A stretch of 15,249 bases of DNA from NCBI GenBank assembly GCA_044464175.1, contig JBIQLO010000092.1, positions 1 through 15,249 on the forward strand, read 5' to 3'. Shown here in pieces: positions 1 through 6,756 of this stretch. Both the position numbers and the translations under genes were made by a program. Below the pieces are notes generated by a model. The model saw nothing but the letters and a program-made list of their open reading frames with translations. It was not told the origin of the DNA and made no database searches. Positions within the stretch are counted from its first letter, which is position 1, and each line of letters opens with the position of its first letter. This DNA comes from JBIQLO01 sp044464175. GTDB lineage: Bacteria > Planctomycetota > Phycisphaerae > Tepidisphaerales > Tepidisphaeraceae.

Positions 1-323
1 ATGGCGTTGACCGCCGCCTTGAGAAAGTAGCTGGTGGAGACGCCGGGGATTTCCACCGGGTACTGGAACCCCAGGAAGACGCCCTCGCGGGCCCGCTCCT
101 CGGTGCTCATCTCCAGCAGGTCCTTGCCCTGGTAGAAGACCTGGCCGTCGGTCACCTCATACGCGTCGCGCCCGGCCAGCACCTGGCAGAGCGTGCTCTT
201 GCCCGAGCCGTTCTTGCCCATGATGGCATGCACCTCGCCGGCGTCGATGGTGAGATTGACGCCCTTGAGGATTTCCCGGTCGCCCACTTTGGCGTGCAGA
301 TTCTTGATTTCGAGTAATGGCAT
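1..323 (-). CDS. sufC: SufC, Fe-S cluster assembly ATPase (partial, N-terminal 107 residues)
   Basis: ABC-type ATPase of the SUF system, expected in the cytoplasm in a complex with SufB and SufD, where ATP hydrolysis drives Fe-S cluster assembly. The visible part begins MPLLEIKNLHAKVGDREIL and carries a Walker A motif, GKNGSGKST, at about residues 36-44. The stretch FQYPVEIPGVS, typical of SufC before its signature motif, lies near the window edge. The gene runs off the left edge, so the signature motif, Walker B and C-terminus are not visible. It lies 53 bp downstream of sufB on the same strand, so the two are probably cotranscribed. The ATG at 323 is the natural family start; a weak purine stretch (CGGAAAAC) precedes it. 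Identity is very secure. Confidence 0.96.
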   Translation of the reverse strand, partial: MPLLEIKNLHAKVGDREILKGVNLTIDAGEVHAIMGKNGSGKSTLCQVLAGRDAYEVTDGQVFYQGKDLLEMSTEERAREGVFLGFQYPVEIPGVSTSYFLKAAVNA

Positions 324-376
324 ATTCTGTTTTCCGTTCAATGGTGTTGCGGGCCGGCGGGTCCGTCCCTGAAAAA

Positions 377-1840
377 TTATCCCACGCTGCCTTCCAGGCT
401 CACGCCCAGCAGCTTCTGCGCCTCGGCCGCGAACTCCATGGGCAGCTCCTTGAAGACCTCTTTGCAGAAGCCGTTGACGATCATGTTGACCGCATCCTCC
501 AGGCTGATGCCCCGGCTCTTACAGTAAAAGAGCTGGTCCTCGCCGATCTTGCTGGTGGAGGCCTCGTGCTCCACCTGGCTGGTGGTATTGCGCACCTCGA
601 TGTAGGGGAAGGTGTGCGCCCCGCACCGGTCGCCGATCAGCATCGAGTCGCACTGGGTGTAATTGCGGGCGTTGGCCGCTCCCTTGAGGATTTTCACCAG
701 CCCGCGGTAGGTGTTCTGACCGCGCCCGGCCGAAATCCCCTTGCTCACGATCGTGCTGCGGGTGTTCTTGCCGATGTGGATCATCTTCGTGCCGGTGTCG
801 GCCTGCTGGAAGTTGTTGGTCAGGGCGACGGAATAGAACTCGCCGACGCTGTTGTCCCCCTGCAGGATGCAGGAGGGGTACTTCCAGGTGATGGCCGAGC
901 CGGTCTCCACCTGCGTCCAGGTGATCTTGGCGTTCTCAAACGCCTTGCCGCGTTTGGTGACGAAGTTGAAGATGCCCCCCTTGCCTTCCTTGTCGCCGGG
1001 GAACCAGTTCTGGACGGTCGAGTACTTGATGGTGGCGCCGGGAAGGGCGACCAGTTCCACCACGGCCGCGTGAAGCTGATGCTCATCGCGCTTGGGGGCG
1101 GTGCATCCTTCCAGGTAGCTCACGTGGGCCCCTTCATCGGCAATGATGAGGGTCCGCTCGAACTGCCCGGTGTTCTGGGCGTTGATGCGGAAATAGGTGC
1201 TCAGCTCCATCGGGCAGCGCACGCCCTTGGGGATATAGACGAACGACCCGTCCGTGAAGACGGCCGAGTTGAGCGTGGCGAAGAAGTTGTCGGAGTAGGG
1301 GACGACCGAACCCATGTACTTCTGCACCAACTCGGGGTAGTCGCGCACGGCCTCGCCGAAGGAACAGAACAGGATCCCCTTCTCCTTCAAGGTTTTACGG
1401 AAGGTCGTCGCCACCGAGACGCTGTCAAAAACCGCGTCCACGGCCACGGGGGTGTGCCCCTGCTCCTCGATTCCCAGGAGCGCTTTGCGCTCGTTGAGGG
1501 GGATGCCCAGTTTGTCGTAAGTCTTTAGAATTTCAGGATCAATCTCATCCAGGCTCTTGGGCTTCTTCTTCGGGGCCGAGAAGTAAACCTGGTCCTGATA
1601 GTTGATGGGCGTGTATTTCAGATGCGGCCATTCGTGCGGCTCGATCATCGTCAGCCAGTGGCGATAGGCCTTGAGCCGCCACTGGAGCATCCAGTCCGGC
1701 TCCCCCTTGCGCTGGGAGATGAGGCGCACCGTCTCCTCATTCAGGCCCGGCGGGATGGTGTCCGCCTCAACATCGGAGACGAAGCCCCACTTGTATTCCT
1801 GATTGGCATACTGTTCGAGTTCCAGCGTTTCTGTAGGCAT
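377..1840 (-). CDS. sufB: SufB, Fe-S cluster assembly scaffold
   Basis: Scaffold subunit of the SufBCD complex, on which the nascent Fe-S cluster is built. The protein is about 487 residues, the usual SufB length, and collinear with the family: an N-terminal region rich in WMLQWRLKAYRHW-type helices, then the right-handed beta-helix core (GVRCPMELSTYFRIN, DEGAHVSYLEGCTAP), and the C-terminal CDSMLIGDRCGAHTFPYIEV block. That block contains the cysteine equivalent to the functionally important Cys405 of E. coli SufB. A TTG at 1864 in frame would add eight residues (MDFDRDDA). I prefer the ATG at 1840 because the predicted transcription start is near 1882, which would leave a TTG start only about 18 nt of leader. 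sufC follows after 53 bp. The large open frame on the opposite strand is a coding shadow. Confidence 0.97.
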   Translation of the reverse strand: MPTETLELEQYANQEYKWGFVSDVEADTIPPGLNEETVRLISQRKGEPDWMLQWRLKAYRHWLTMIEPHEWPHLKYTPINYQDQVYFSAPKKKPKSLDEIDPEILKTYDKLGIPLNERKALLGIEEQGHTPVAVDAVFDSVSVATTFRKTLKEKGILFCSFGEAVRDYPELVQKYMGSVVPYSDNFFATLNSAVFTDGSFVYIPKGVRCPMELSTYFRINAQNTGQFERTLIIADEGAHVSYLEGCTAPKRDEHQLHAAVVELVALPGATIKYSTVQNWFPGDKEGKGGIFNFVTKRGKAFENAKITWTQVETGSAITWKYPSCILQGDNSVGEFYSVALTNNFQQADTGTKMIHIGKNTRSTIVSKGISAGRGQNTYRGLVKILKGAANARNYTQCDSMLIGDRCGAHTFPYIEVRNTTSQVEHEASTSKIGEDQLFYCKSRGISLEDAVNMIVNGFCKEVFKELPMEFAAEAQKLLGVSLEGSVG

Positions 1841-1888
1841 TGCATCATCCCTGTCAAAATCCAACGGCCGGTGGGCAAAGAACGAAGC

Positions 1889-1917
1889 ATTATAGCCTAA
1901 TTGATACTCCGTCTCAA
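1889..1917 (-). promoter_or_regulatory. Sigma-70-like promoter for sufBC
   Basis: Read on the minus strand there is a -35 box TTGAGA (1912-1917), a 17-bp spacer and a perfect -10 box TATAAT (1889-1894). Transcription would start near 1882, about 42 nt before the sufB ATG at 1840. I see no IscR- or Fur-like site that I can name with confidence. Confidence 0.7.
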
Positions 1918-1979
1918 CTACAATTTCTCGAAATGATAGGCCGCGGCTGGAGGCGGGATCAAACCTGCGACATTACGTC

Positions 1980-2008
1980 ATCGAAATAATTTCGATCAAA
2001 ATTTTGAT
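1980..2008. promoter_or_regulatory. Pair of abutting perfect palindromes, candidate operators of the LacI-type regulator
   Basis: Two perfect palindromes overlap by two bases: ATCGAAATAATTTCGAT at 1980-1996 (eight-base arms around a central A) and ATCAAAATTTTGAT at 1995-2008. The second ends on the first base of the -35 box of the rightward promoter. A third, imperfect copy with ATTTC/GAAAT arms lies at 1923-1934, just upstream of the leftward sufB promoter. Position and symmetry fit an operator for autoregulation by the neighbouring LacI-family protein. That a protein binds here is inference. Confidence 0.5.
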
Positions 2009-2037
2009 TGACAGTCGGCTTGCTGTGGCGGTATAAG
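2008..2037 (+). promoter_or_regulatory. Sigma-70-like promoter for the LacI-regulator unit
   Basis: Perfect -35 TTGACA (2008-2013), an 18-bp spacer and a -10 box TATAAG (2032-2037) predict a start near 2044 and a leader of about 59 nt before the ATG at 2103. No Shine-Dalgarno sequence is visible in front of that ATG. Confidence 0.7.
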
Positions 2038-2102
2038 AAAAAAGTCATTTGTGAGCCCCCGCCCCTTCCGGCGGTTTTTGACAGTTTTTACCGGTTTCTG
2101 CC

Positions 2103-3116
2103 ATGGCCTCGATTGTCCATGTTGCGCGGGAAGCCAAGGTGGCGGTCAGCACCGTCTCGCTGACGCTCAACAGCCCCCAACGGGTCAGCCCCCGCACGCG
2201 CCGCAAGGTCGAACGCGCCATCCGGCAGGTGGGTTACCGCCGGCGCGAGGCCCAGCGCAAATGCCACATCGGCGTCCTCTATTCCCCCGGATTGATGATT
2301 CATGGCGTGCTGGTGGATTACTGCCGCCAGTGGATCACGGCCGTGCGCCTGACCTTTGAGCACCAGGGGGCCGATGTCAGCCTCTTTCAGGTCCAGCCGC
2401 ACATCGACAAGGACCCGCTCTTTGCCCGCAGCCTGGAGTCGGGTGATTTTGATGCGCTGGTGACGATGGGCGTTTACGAACGGCACGGCTACCTGGATGC
2501 GATCGTGAAGCAGGGCACGCCGGTCGTGGCGATCAACCATCCGCCGGGCGGGCGGGGGATCGGCTGCGTCTCGGCCGACCACAAGGAAGCGGGGCGGATG
2601 GCGGCGGCGCATCTGGCGGACCTGGGACACGAGCGCCTGGCACTGGGCTTCCCGGCCACGGGCCGGCGGGCGGTGCTGGAAGTACGGCAGGGCTTTCTCG
2701 ATGAGGTCCGCCGCCGGGGGCTTGGGGACCCGGTCGACCTCGATTTCGGGTTCGATTTTGATGATCTGGAGATGTACCAGCGCCAGGCCAGGAAACTGAT
2801 TGACGCGAAGGTGACCGCCTGTTTCAGCGGATCCCCTTCGACCATGCGCCTTGGAAACGCCCTGGCGGAGATGGGCGTGGCGGTGCCCGATCAGATTTCA
2901 CTGCTCGGACTGGACAATCTCGGGCTGGAGACGGGCGGGCGGCGGCTGACGACGCTGGAGAGCGACGCCGAGGTCATGGGGCGGCTGGCCGGGCAGATGG
3001 TGCGGCAGTTGCTCGATGGCGCGGGGCAGGTGGTGGCCATGTCGGCGACGGTGGCGGTCAAGCTGGTTCCGGGCCAGACGGTGGCGCCGCCGCCGGAAAC
3101 AATCGTGAAAGGGTAA
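2103..3116 (+). CDS. LacI-family transcriptional regulator
   Basis: DNA-binding regulator of about 337 residues, the usual family length, with both LacI domains. Residues 2-57 form the N-terminal helix-turn-helix and hinge (VAREAKVAVSTVSLTLN, then RVSPRTRRKVERAIRQVGY). From about residue 58 (CHIGVLYS) a periplasmic-binding-protein-like effector domain follows, with typical blocks such as AINHPPGGRGIGCVSADH, a glycine-rich GHERLALGFP strand and SLLGLDNLG near the C-terminus. Family members usually bind a sugar or nucleoside and release or bind DNA in response. It is the first gene of a run of five plus-strand genes, and 36 bp separate it from the first prepilin-like gene. The ligand cannot be told from sequence, but the downstream glycoside-hydrolase-type genes make a carbohydrate likely. 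The ATG at 2103 has no clear ribosome binding site. Confidence 0.93.
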   Translation: MASIVHVAREAKVAVSTVSLTLNSPQRVSPRTRRKVERAIRQVGYRRREAQRKCHIGVLYSPGLMIHGVLVDYCRQWITAVRLTFEHQGADVSLFQVQPHIDKDPLFARSLESGDFDALVTMGVYERHGYLDAIVKQGTPVVAINHPPGGRGIGCVSADHKEAGRMAAAHLADLGHERLALGFPATGRRAVLEVRQGFLDEVRRRGLGDPVDLDFGFDFDDLEMYQRQARKLIDAKVTACFSGSPSTMRLGNALAEMGVAVPDQISLLGLDNLGLETGGRRLTTLESDAEVMGRLAGQMVRQLLDGAGQVVAMSATVAVKLVPGQTVAPPPETIVKG

Positions 3117-3152
3117 TTCGAGGACCAGGGGGAGTGCCAACAGGAGCGAGCC

Positions 3153-3842
3153 ATGAAACGCCAAAAGGGTTTTACGCTGGTGGAGCTGCTGGTCGTCATC
3201 GGCATTATAGCTATCCTGATCGCGATGCTGTTGCCGGCCTTGAACAAGGCCCGCGAGCAGGCCAAGAGCGTCCAGTGCATGAGCAACCTGCGGCAGATCG
3301 GGCAGGCGTGGGCCATCTACGCCGGCACCTACCGCGGCTGGCTGCCGCCCTACAACATCTATCAGGTGGCGGCGTGGTATGTGATAATGGATGACTCGAA
3401 AATCCTGCCGATCGGGGACCGGCTGGCGGAAAAGGGAATCTGGATTTGCCCCACGGGGCGGCCGCTGCTCTACCGCGTCACCTCGAGCAACGCCAACTGG
3501 TGGGGGTTTGTCACCTACGGGATGAATACTTATGTCGCCGGAGGCGACGTCCCCGGCAGCGACAATCCCTACTTTCGGCAGACGAAGGTACACAATCCAT
3601 CGCAAAAGGTGTGGATGTCCGACTGCATCAGTTGGCAACTCAACGCCAATTTCTGGGATCCCCCCGCCACCGACACCACCCATCCCTACGACCCCGGGTT
3701 CTGGCACAACGACGACAAACGGGGCAATTTTCTCTTCTTCGACGGGCATGTGCAGTCGATGGACCGGAGCCAGGTGCCGGTGTACAGCATCCGGACTACG
3801 GCCAAATGGAAGTCGTTCTGGAAGCCGTTTGACCCCTATTGA
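3153..3842 (+). CDS. Prepilin-type N-terminal cleavage/methylation domain protein, copy 1
   Basis: Type IV pilin / type II secretion pseudopilin-like protein of 229 residues. A short leader (MKRQKG) precedes GFTLVELLVVIGIIAILIAMLLPALNKA, with predicted prepilin peptidase cleavage between Gly6 and Phe7 and the conserved Glu at mature position 5; this is followed by the hydrophobic assembly helix. The rest is a globular domain ending in His185...Asp197-Gly198, the planctomycete-type H-X(n)-DG tail, here with 11 residues between His and Asp rather than the usual nine. A good ribosome binding site, AGGAG, lies six bases before the ATG. It sits between the LacI-type regulator and a close paralogue. 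It probably anchors in the inner membrane and joins a pseudopilus-like fibre or binds a substrate outside; its exact function is unknown. Confidence 0.9.
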   Translation: MKRQKGFTLVELLVVIGIIAILIAMLLPALNKAREQAKSVQCMSNLRQIGQAWAIYAGTYRGWLPPYNIYQVAAWYVIMDDSKILPIGDRLAEKGIWICPTGRPLLYRVTSSNANWWGFVTYGMNTYVAGGDVPGSDNPYFRQTKVHNPSQKVWMSDCISWQLNANFWDPPATDTTHPYDPGFWHNDDKRGNFLFFDGHVQSMDRSQVPVYSIRTTAKWKSFWKPFDPY

Positions 3843-3977
3843 GCAAGACCATGGAGCCGAGTTTTAGCCCGTTGAACGTGGGAAAAAGCCGACGTCGACC
3901 CCCCACGGCGGCGAAGGGAAGGTGGCGGATGACAGGGAAAAACGGACGCCACAACGGGAGATGAAAGGGAGCGAGTA

Positions 3978-4691
3978 ATGAAGCAACGCAGATGGTTTGG
4001 ATCGGCGGGGCCAGGATCCCGGCCCAGGGGTTTTACGCTGGTGGAGCTGCTGGTCGTCATCGGGATCATAGCGATCCTGATCGCAATGCTGCTGCCGGCC
4101 TTGAATAAGGCCCGCGAGCAGGCCAAGAACGTTCAGTGCATGAGCAACCTGCGCCAATTTGGACAGGCGTGGGCCATCTACGCCACCACCTATCACGGAT
4201 GGCTGCCGCCCCAGAAGGATTACGCGCTGGGTCCGACCTGGTATGCGTTCATGGATGATTCGCGGATCTTGCCGCTGGGCGACCGTCTGGCGGAGAAAGG
4301 CGTCTGGATCTGCCCGACGGGGCGCCCGCTGGCCTATCGGGAATCCTCCAGCGTCAACAACTGGTGGGGATTCACGCTCTATGGCATGAACACCAAAGTC
4401 GCCGACTACTTCCGGCAGACGGCGGTGCATAATCCGGCCTCCAAGATGTGGATGGGAGACTGCCTGGGCTGGCAAATCAGCTACGCCTACTGGGACCCGC
4501 CGGCGTCGGAGGTGACCCACCCCTTCGTTCCGGGATTCTGGCACAATGGCAACAAGCGGGCGAATTTCCTCTTTTTTGACGGGCATGTCGCCTCCCTGTC
4601 CAAGGGGGATGTGCCCACCGCCTCCGAGCGGACGCCGGCGGCCACGAAATACAAATGGAACGGGTTCTGGGACCCGTTCAGTCCTTATTGA
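3978..4691 (+). CDS. Prepilin-type N-terminal cleavage/methylation domain protein, copy 2
   Basis: Paralogue of the preceding gene, 237 residues. From GFTLVELL onward the two proteins align over their whole length, and the first 57 or so residues of the mature region differ at only a few positions (for example RQFGQAW versus RQIGQAW). Blocks shared further on are ILPxGDRLAEKGxWICPTGRPL, WWGF, YGMNT, YFRQT, WDPPA and GFWHN. The leader is longer (18 residues, cleavage after Gly18) and contains a glycine/proline-rich stretch. The tail motif is His189...Asp201-Gly202, also with an 11-residue spacing. A GGGAG ribosome binding site lies six bases before the ATG. The 135 bp between the two copies hold no gene or recognisable signal. 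Tandem duplication is the simplest origin. Confidence 0.9.
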   Translation: MKQRRWFGSAGPGSRPRGFTLVELLVVIGIIAILIAMLLPALNKAREQAKNVQCMSNLRQFGQAWAIYATTYHGWLPPQKDYALGPTWYAFMDDSRILPLGDRLAEKGVWICPTGRPLAYRESSSVNNWWGFTLYGMNTKVADYFRQTAVHNPASKMWMGDCLGWQISYAYWDPPASEVTHPFVPGFWHNGNKRANFLFFDGHVASLSKGDVPTASERTPAATKYKWNGFWDPFSPY

Positions 4692-4761
4692 TATCGACGA
4701 TCCGACCTCCGGTTGCCGTCGCTGAATTTCGGCTGGGGGAGTGGAACTATGGGAGCGCTTC

Positions 4762-6756
4762 ATGGGCTTGGGAAAAATTGGTTTGATGATTGCCTGCCTG
4801 CTCTGGCTGGGTGTGAGGAATGTCCAGGCGCAGCAGGCGCAGAAACTGGCGGATTATCAGCGTGTCGTCGTGGCCGATGATGCGCTGCCCGTGACCCGAT
4901 TCGCGGCCGAGGAACTGGCCCACTACGCCGGGCGCGTCGCCGGGACGACCATCGCGATCGTCAAGGCCTCCGACTATAAGGCGTCTCTGCCCGGCCTGAG
5001 CTTCTTCGTCGGGGAAAAAGGGGTGAAGGCCGCGCTGCACAAAGACCTGGGCCCCTGGAAGGAGGAGGAATGGATGATCCAGACTTTCCCCCAGGGGATG
5101 ATCCTGGCGGGGCAGGATGCGGCCGGGCGGGCAACCTCGATCAGCACCGCGGGGGGAAGCCGTCTGGCGGTCTATACGCTTTTGGATGACCATCTCGGGG
5201 TGAAATGGTTCTGGCCGGGGGCGTTCGGGGAGCACGTGCCGAACAATCCGGGCGCCACGATTCCGCCTCTGGACGTCCGCACAACGCCCCATTTTCGCAT
5301 TCGCAGCTACAGCGTGGGGTACAGCTCGTATCACACCGACGCCTTCCGGGAGGAGACCTCCAAATGGGCCTGCCGCACCCGGCAGGGATGGGTGCCCAAG
5401 GCGTGGTTTGGGCATAGCTGGTATTCGGCGTTCAACTTCAGGGACAAGAAGCATGTGGCCGAGCTGCTCAAGACCCACCCGGACTGGTTCGCGCTGGTCA
5501 ACGGCAAGCGGCAGCCCCCGCAGATGTGCACGAGCAATCCGGAGGTGATCGACCACATGGTCGCGTTCGTGCTGGCGGATAAGAAAAACGCCATCACCAG
5601 CATCTCCCCCAGCGACGGCGGGGGATTCTGCCAGTGCGAGCGGTGCCGGGCCCTGGATGTGCCGGGGCTGATTTCCTACGACGGCAAGACGCCGCAACTG
5701 AGCGACCGGATTTTCACCTACGCCAACGAAATCGCCCGGCGCGTGCGGGAAAAGGACCCGGACAAGGGCGTGGGAATGTTCGCCTACACCTACTACAACA
5801 AGCCGCCGGTGCGCATCAAAAAGCTGGAGCCGAACATCTATCTCTCCTTCGTCCATCAGGCGATGGCCAATGTCGATCCGCGTGTGGCGGCGGACTGGCG
5901 GAAGGAAGTGGAGGACTGGCAGAAGGTCTCGGCCCACATGATCATGCGCGAGGGATGGGGCAACCATTACCTGCTCGATCTGCCCTTCCTGCACGACCGG
6001 GAAATCATCGACGCGATCGGATTCGCCGCCCAGCGCGGCTTTGTCGGGGTCTATGGGGAGGGGAGCAAGGCCTTTTCCACCCAGGTCCCCAATTCCTGGG
6101 CCATCACGCGCATGATGTGGAACCCCGCCCAGGACACTTCCCATCTGATGGAGGACTTCTACACCGCCGCCTACGGCCCGGTCGCCCCGCAGATGAAGCG
6201 CTACTGGCAGACCTACGACCAGGCCGTGGCCACCAACTGGATGAAGCGGCGGATGATCTCCCCGTCGCTGGGGGTGACCTATGTGAACATGGTCAACAAC
6301 TGGCGGATCGTCTTTCCGGAGTCGGCGATCGACGAGGCGGAGAAATACCTGCGCCAGGCGGAGGCCGACGCCCCGGCGGGCGAATACGCCGACCGCGTGA
6401 AATTCGCCCGCGTCGGGCAGGACTACACGCGCATGATGGTGGAGCTGATGGAGTGCTACCGTCGGCTGACGGACTATGGCCTGAAGATGGATTCCCTGCG
6501 TCCGGATGAGGGGGCCGCGGGCAGCCTCAAAGATCCCCAGGCCAGGCAGCAGCTGCTCCGGCGCGCCTACGAGCTGGGCAAGCAGCGGGAAACCATGCTG
6601 CTGGCCCACCGCGACTGGGCGGCGCTGGATGAGGGGCTCTACGCCTTCACCAACGACCGACATCTGCGCCAGTGGCATGCGGCCGTGAAAAAGGCGCTGG
6701 GCATCAACGAACCGACCAAACTGACCAAGGACCTGCTGAAAAAGGATGAAGGATGA
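4762..6756 (+). CDS. Secreted DUF4838 domain protein (alpha-glucuronidase-like N-terminal domain)
   Basis: Exported protein of about 664 residues. The signal peptide reads MGLGKIGLMIACLLWLG followed by VRNVQA and a likely cut before QQAQ. Residues about 30-150 resemble the N-terminal alpha/beta domain of GH67/GH20-type enzymes (LPVTRFAAEELAHYAGRVAG). The DUF4838 core follows, with its signature PSDGGGFCQCERCRALD around residues 283-299, including a Cys290-x-Cys292-x2-Cys295 cluster. DUF4838 proteins are found beside polysaccharide-degrading genes, but I know of no settled activity. I chose the ATG at 4762 because GGGAG lies six bases upstream and it gives a clean signal peptide; a GTG at 4741 in frame would add seven residues. 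The stop codon overlaps the start of the next gene, so translation is probably coupled. It likely acts in the periplasm or outside the cell on a glycan. Confidence 0.88.
   Translation: MGLGKIGLMIACLLWLGVRNVQAQQAQKLADYQRVVVADDALPVTRFAAEELAHYAGRVAGTTIAIVKASDYKASLPGLSFFVGEKGVKAALHKDLGPWKEEEWMIQTFPQGMILAGQDAAGRATSISTAGGSRLAVYTLLDDHLGVKWFWPGAFGEHVPNNPGATIPPLDVRTTPHFRIRSYSVGYSSYHTDAFREETSKWACRTRQGWVPKAWFGHSWYSAFNFRDKKHVAELLKTHPDWFALVNGKRQPPQMCTSNPEVIDHMVAFVLADKKNAITSISPSDGGGFCQCERCRALDVPGLISYDGKTPQLSDRIFTYANEIARRVREKDPDKGVGMFAYTYYNKPPVRIKKLEPNIYLSFVHQAMANVDPRVAADWRKEVEDWQKVSAHMIMREGWGNHYLLDLPFLHDREIIDAIGFAAQRGFVGVYGEGSKAFSTQVPNSWAITRMMWNPAQDTSHLMEDFYTAAYGPVAPQMKRYWQTYDQAVATNWMKRRMISPSLGVTYVNMVNNWRIVFPESAIDEAEKYLRQAEADAPAGEYADRVKFARVGQDYTRMMVELMECYRRLTDYGLKMDSLRPDEGAAGSLKDPQARQQLLRRAYELGKQRETMLLAHRDWAALDEGLYAFTNDRHLRQWHAAVKKALGINEPTKLTKDLLKKDEG

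Noticed and set aside
317..1528. 403-codon open frame antisense to sufB
   Set aside because: It lies fully inside sufB on the other strand, has low-complexity composition typical of GC-rich shadow frames and resembles no family.
3843..3977. Small gene or promoter between the two prepilin-like genes
   Set aside because: No open frame with a ribosome binding site and no convincing -35/-10 pair or hairpin was found in these 135 bp.
4741..4761. GTG start of the DUF4838 protein at 4741
   Set aside because: The purine-rich run directly abuts the GTG, while GGGAG is correctly spaced from the ATG at 4762, which also gives a cleaner signal peptide.
4747..6678. 643-codon minus-strand open frame opposite the DUF4838 gene
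   Set aside because: The plus strand carries a recognisable signal peptide and DUF4838 signature; the minus frame is a mirror of biased third codon positions.
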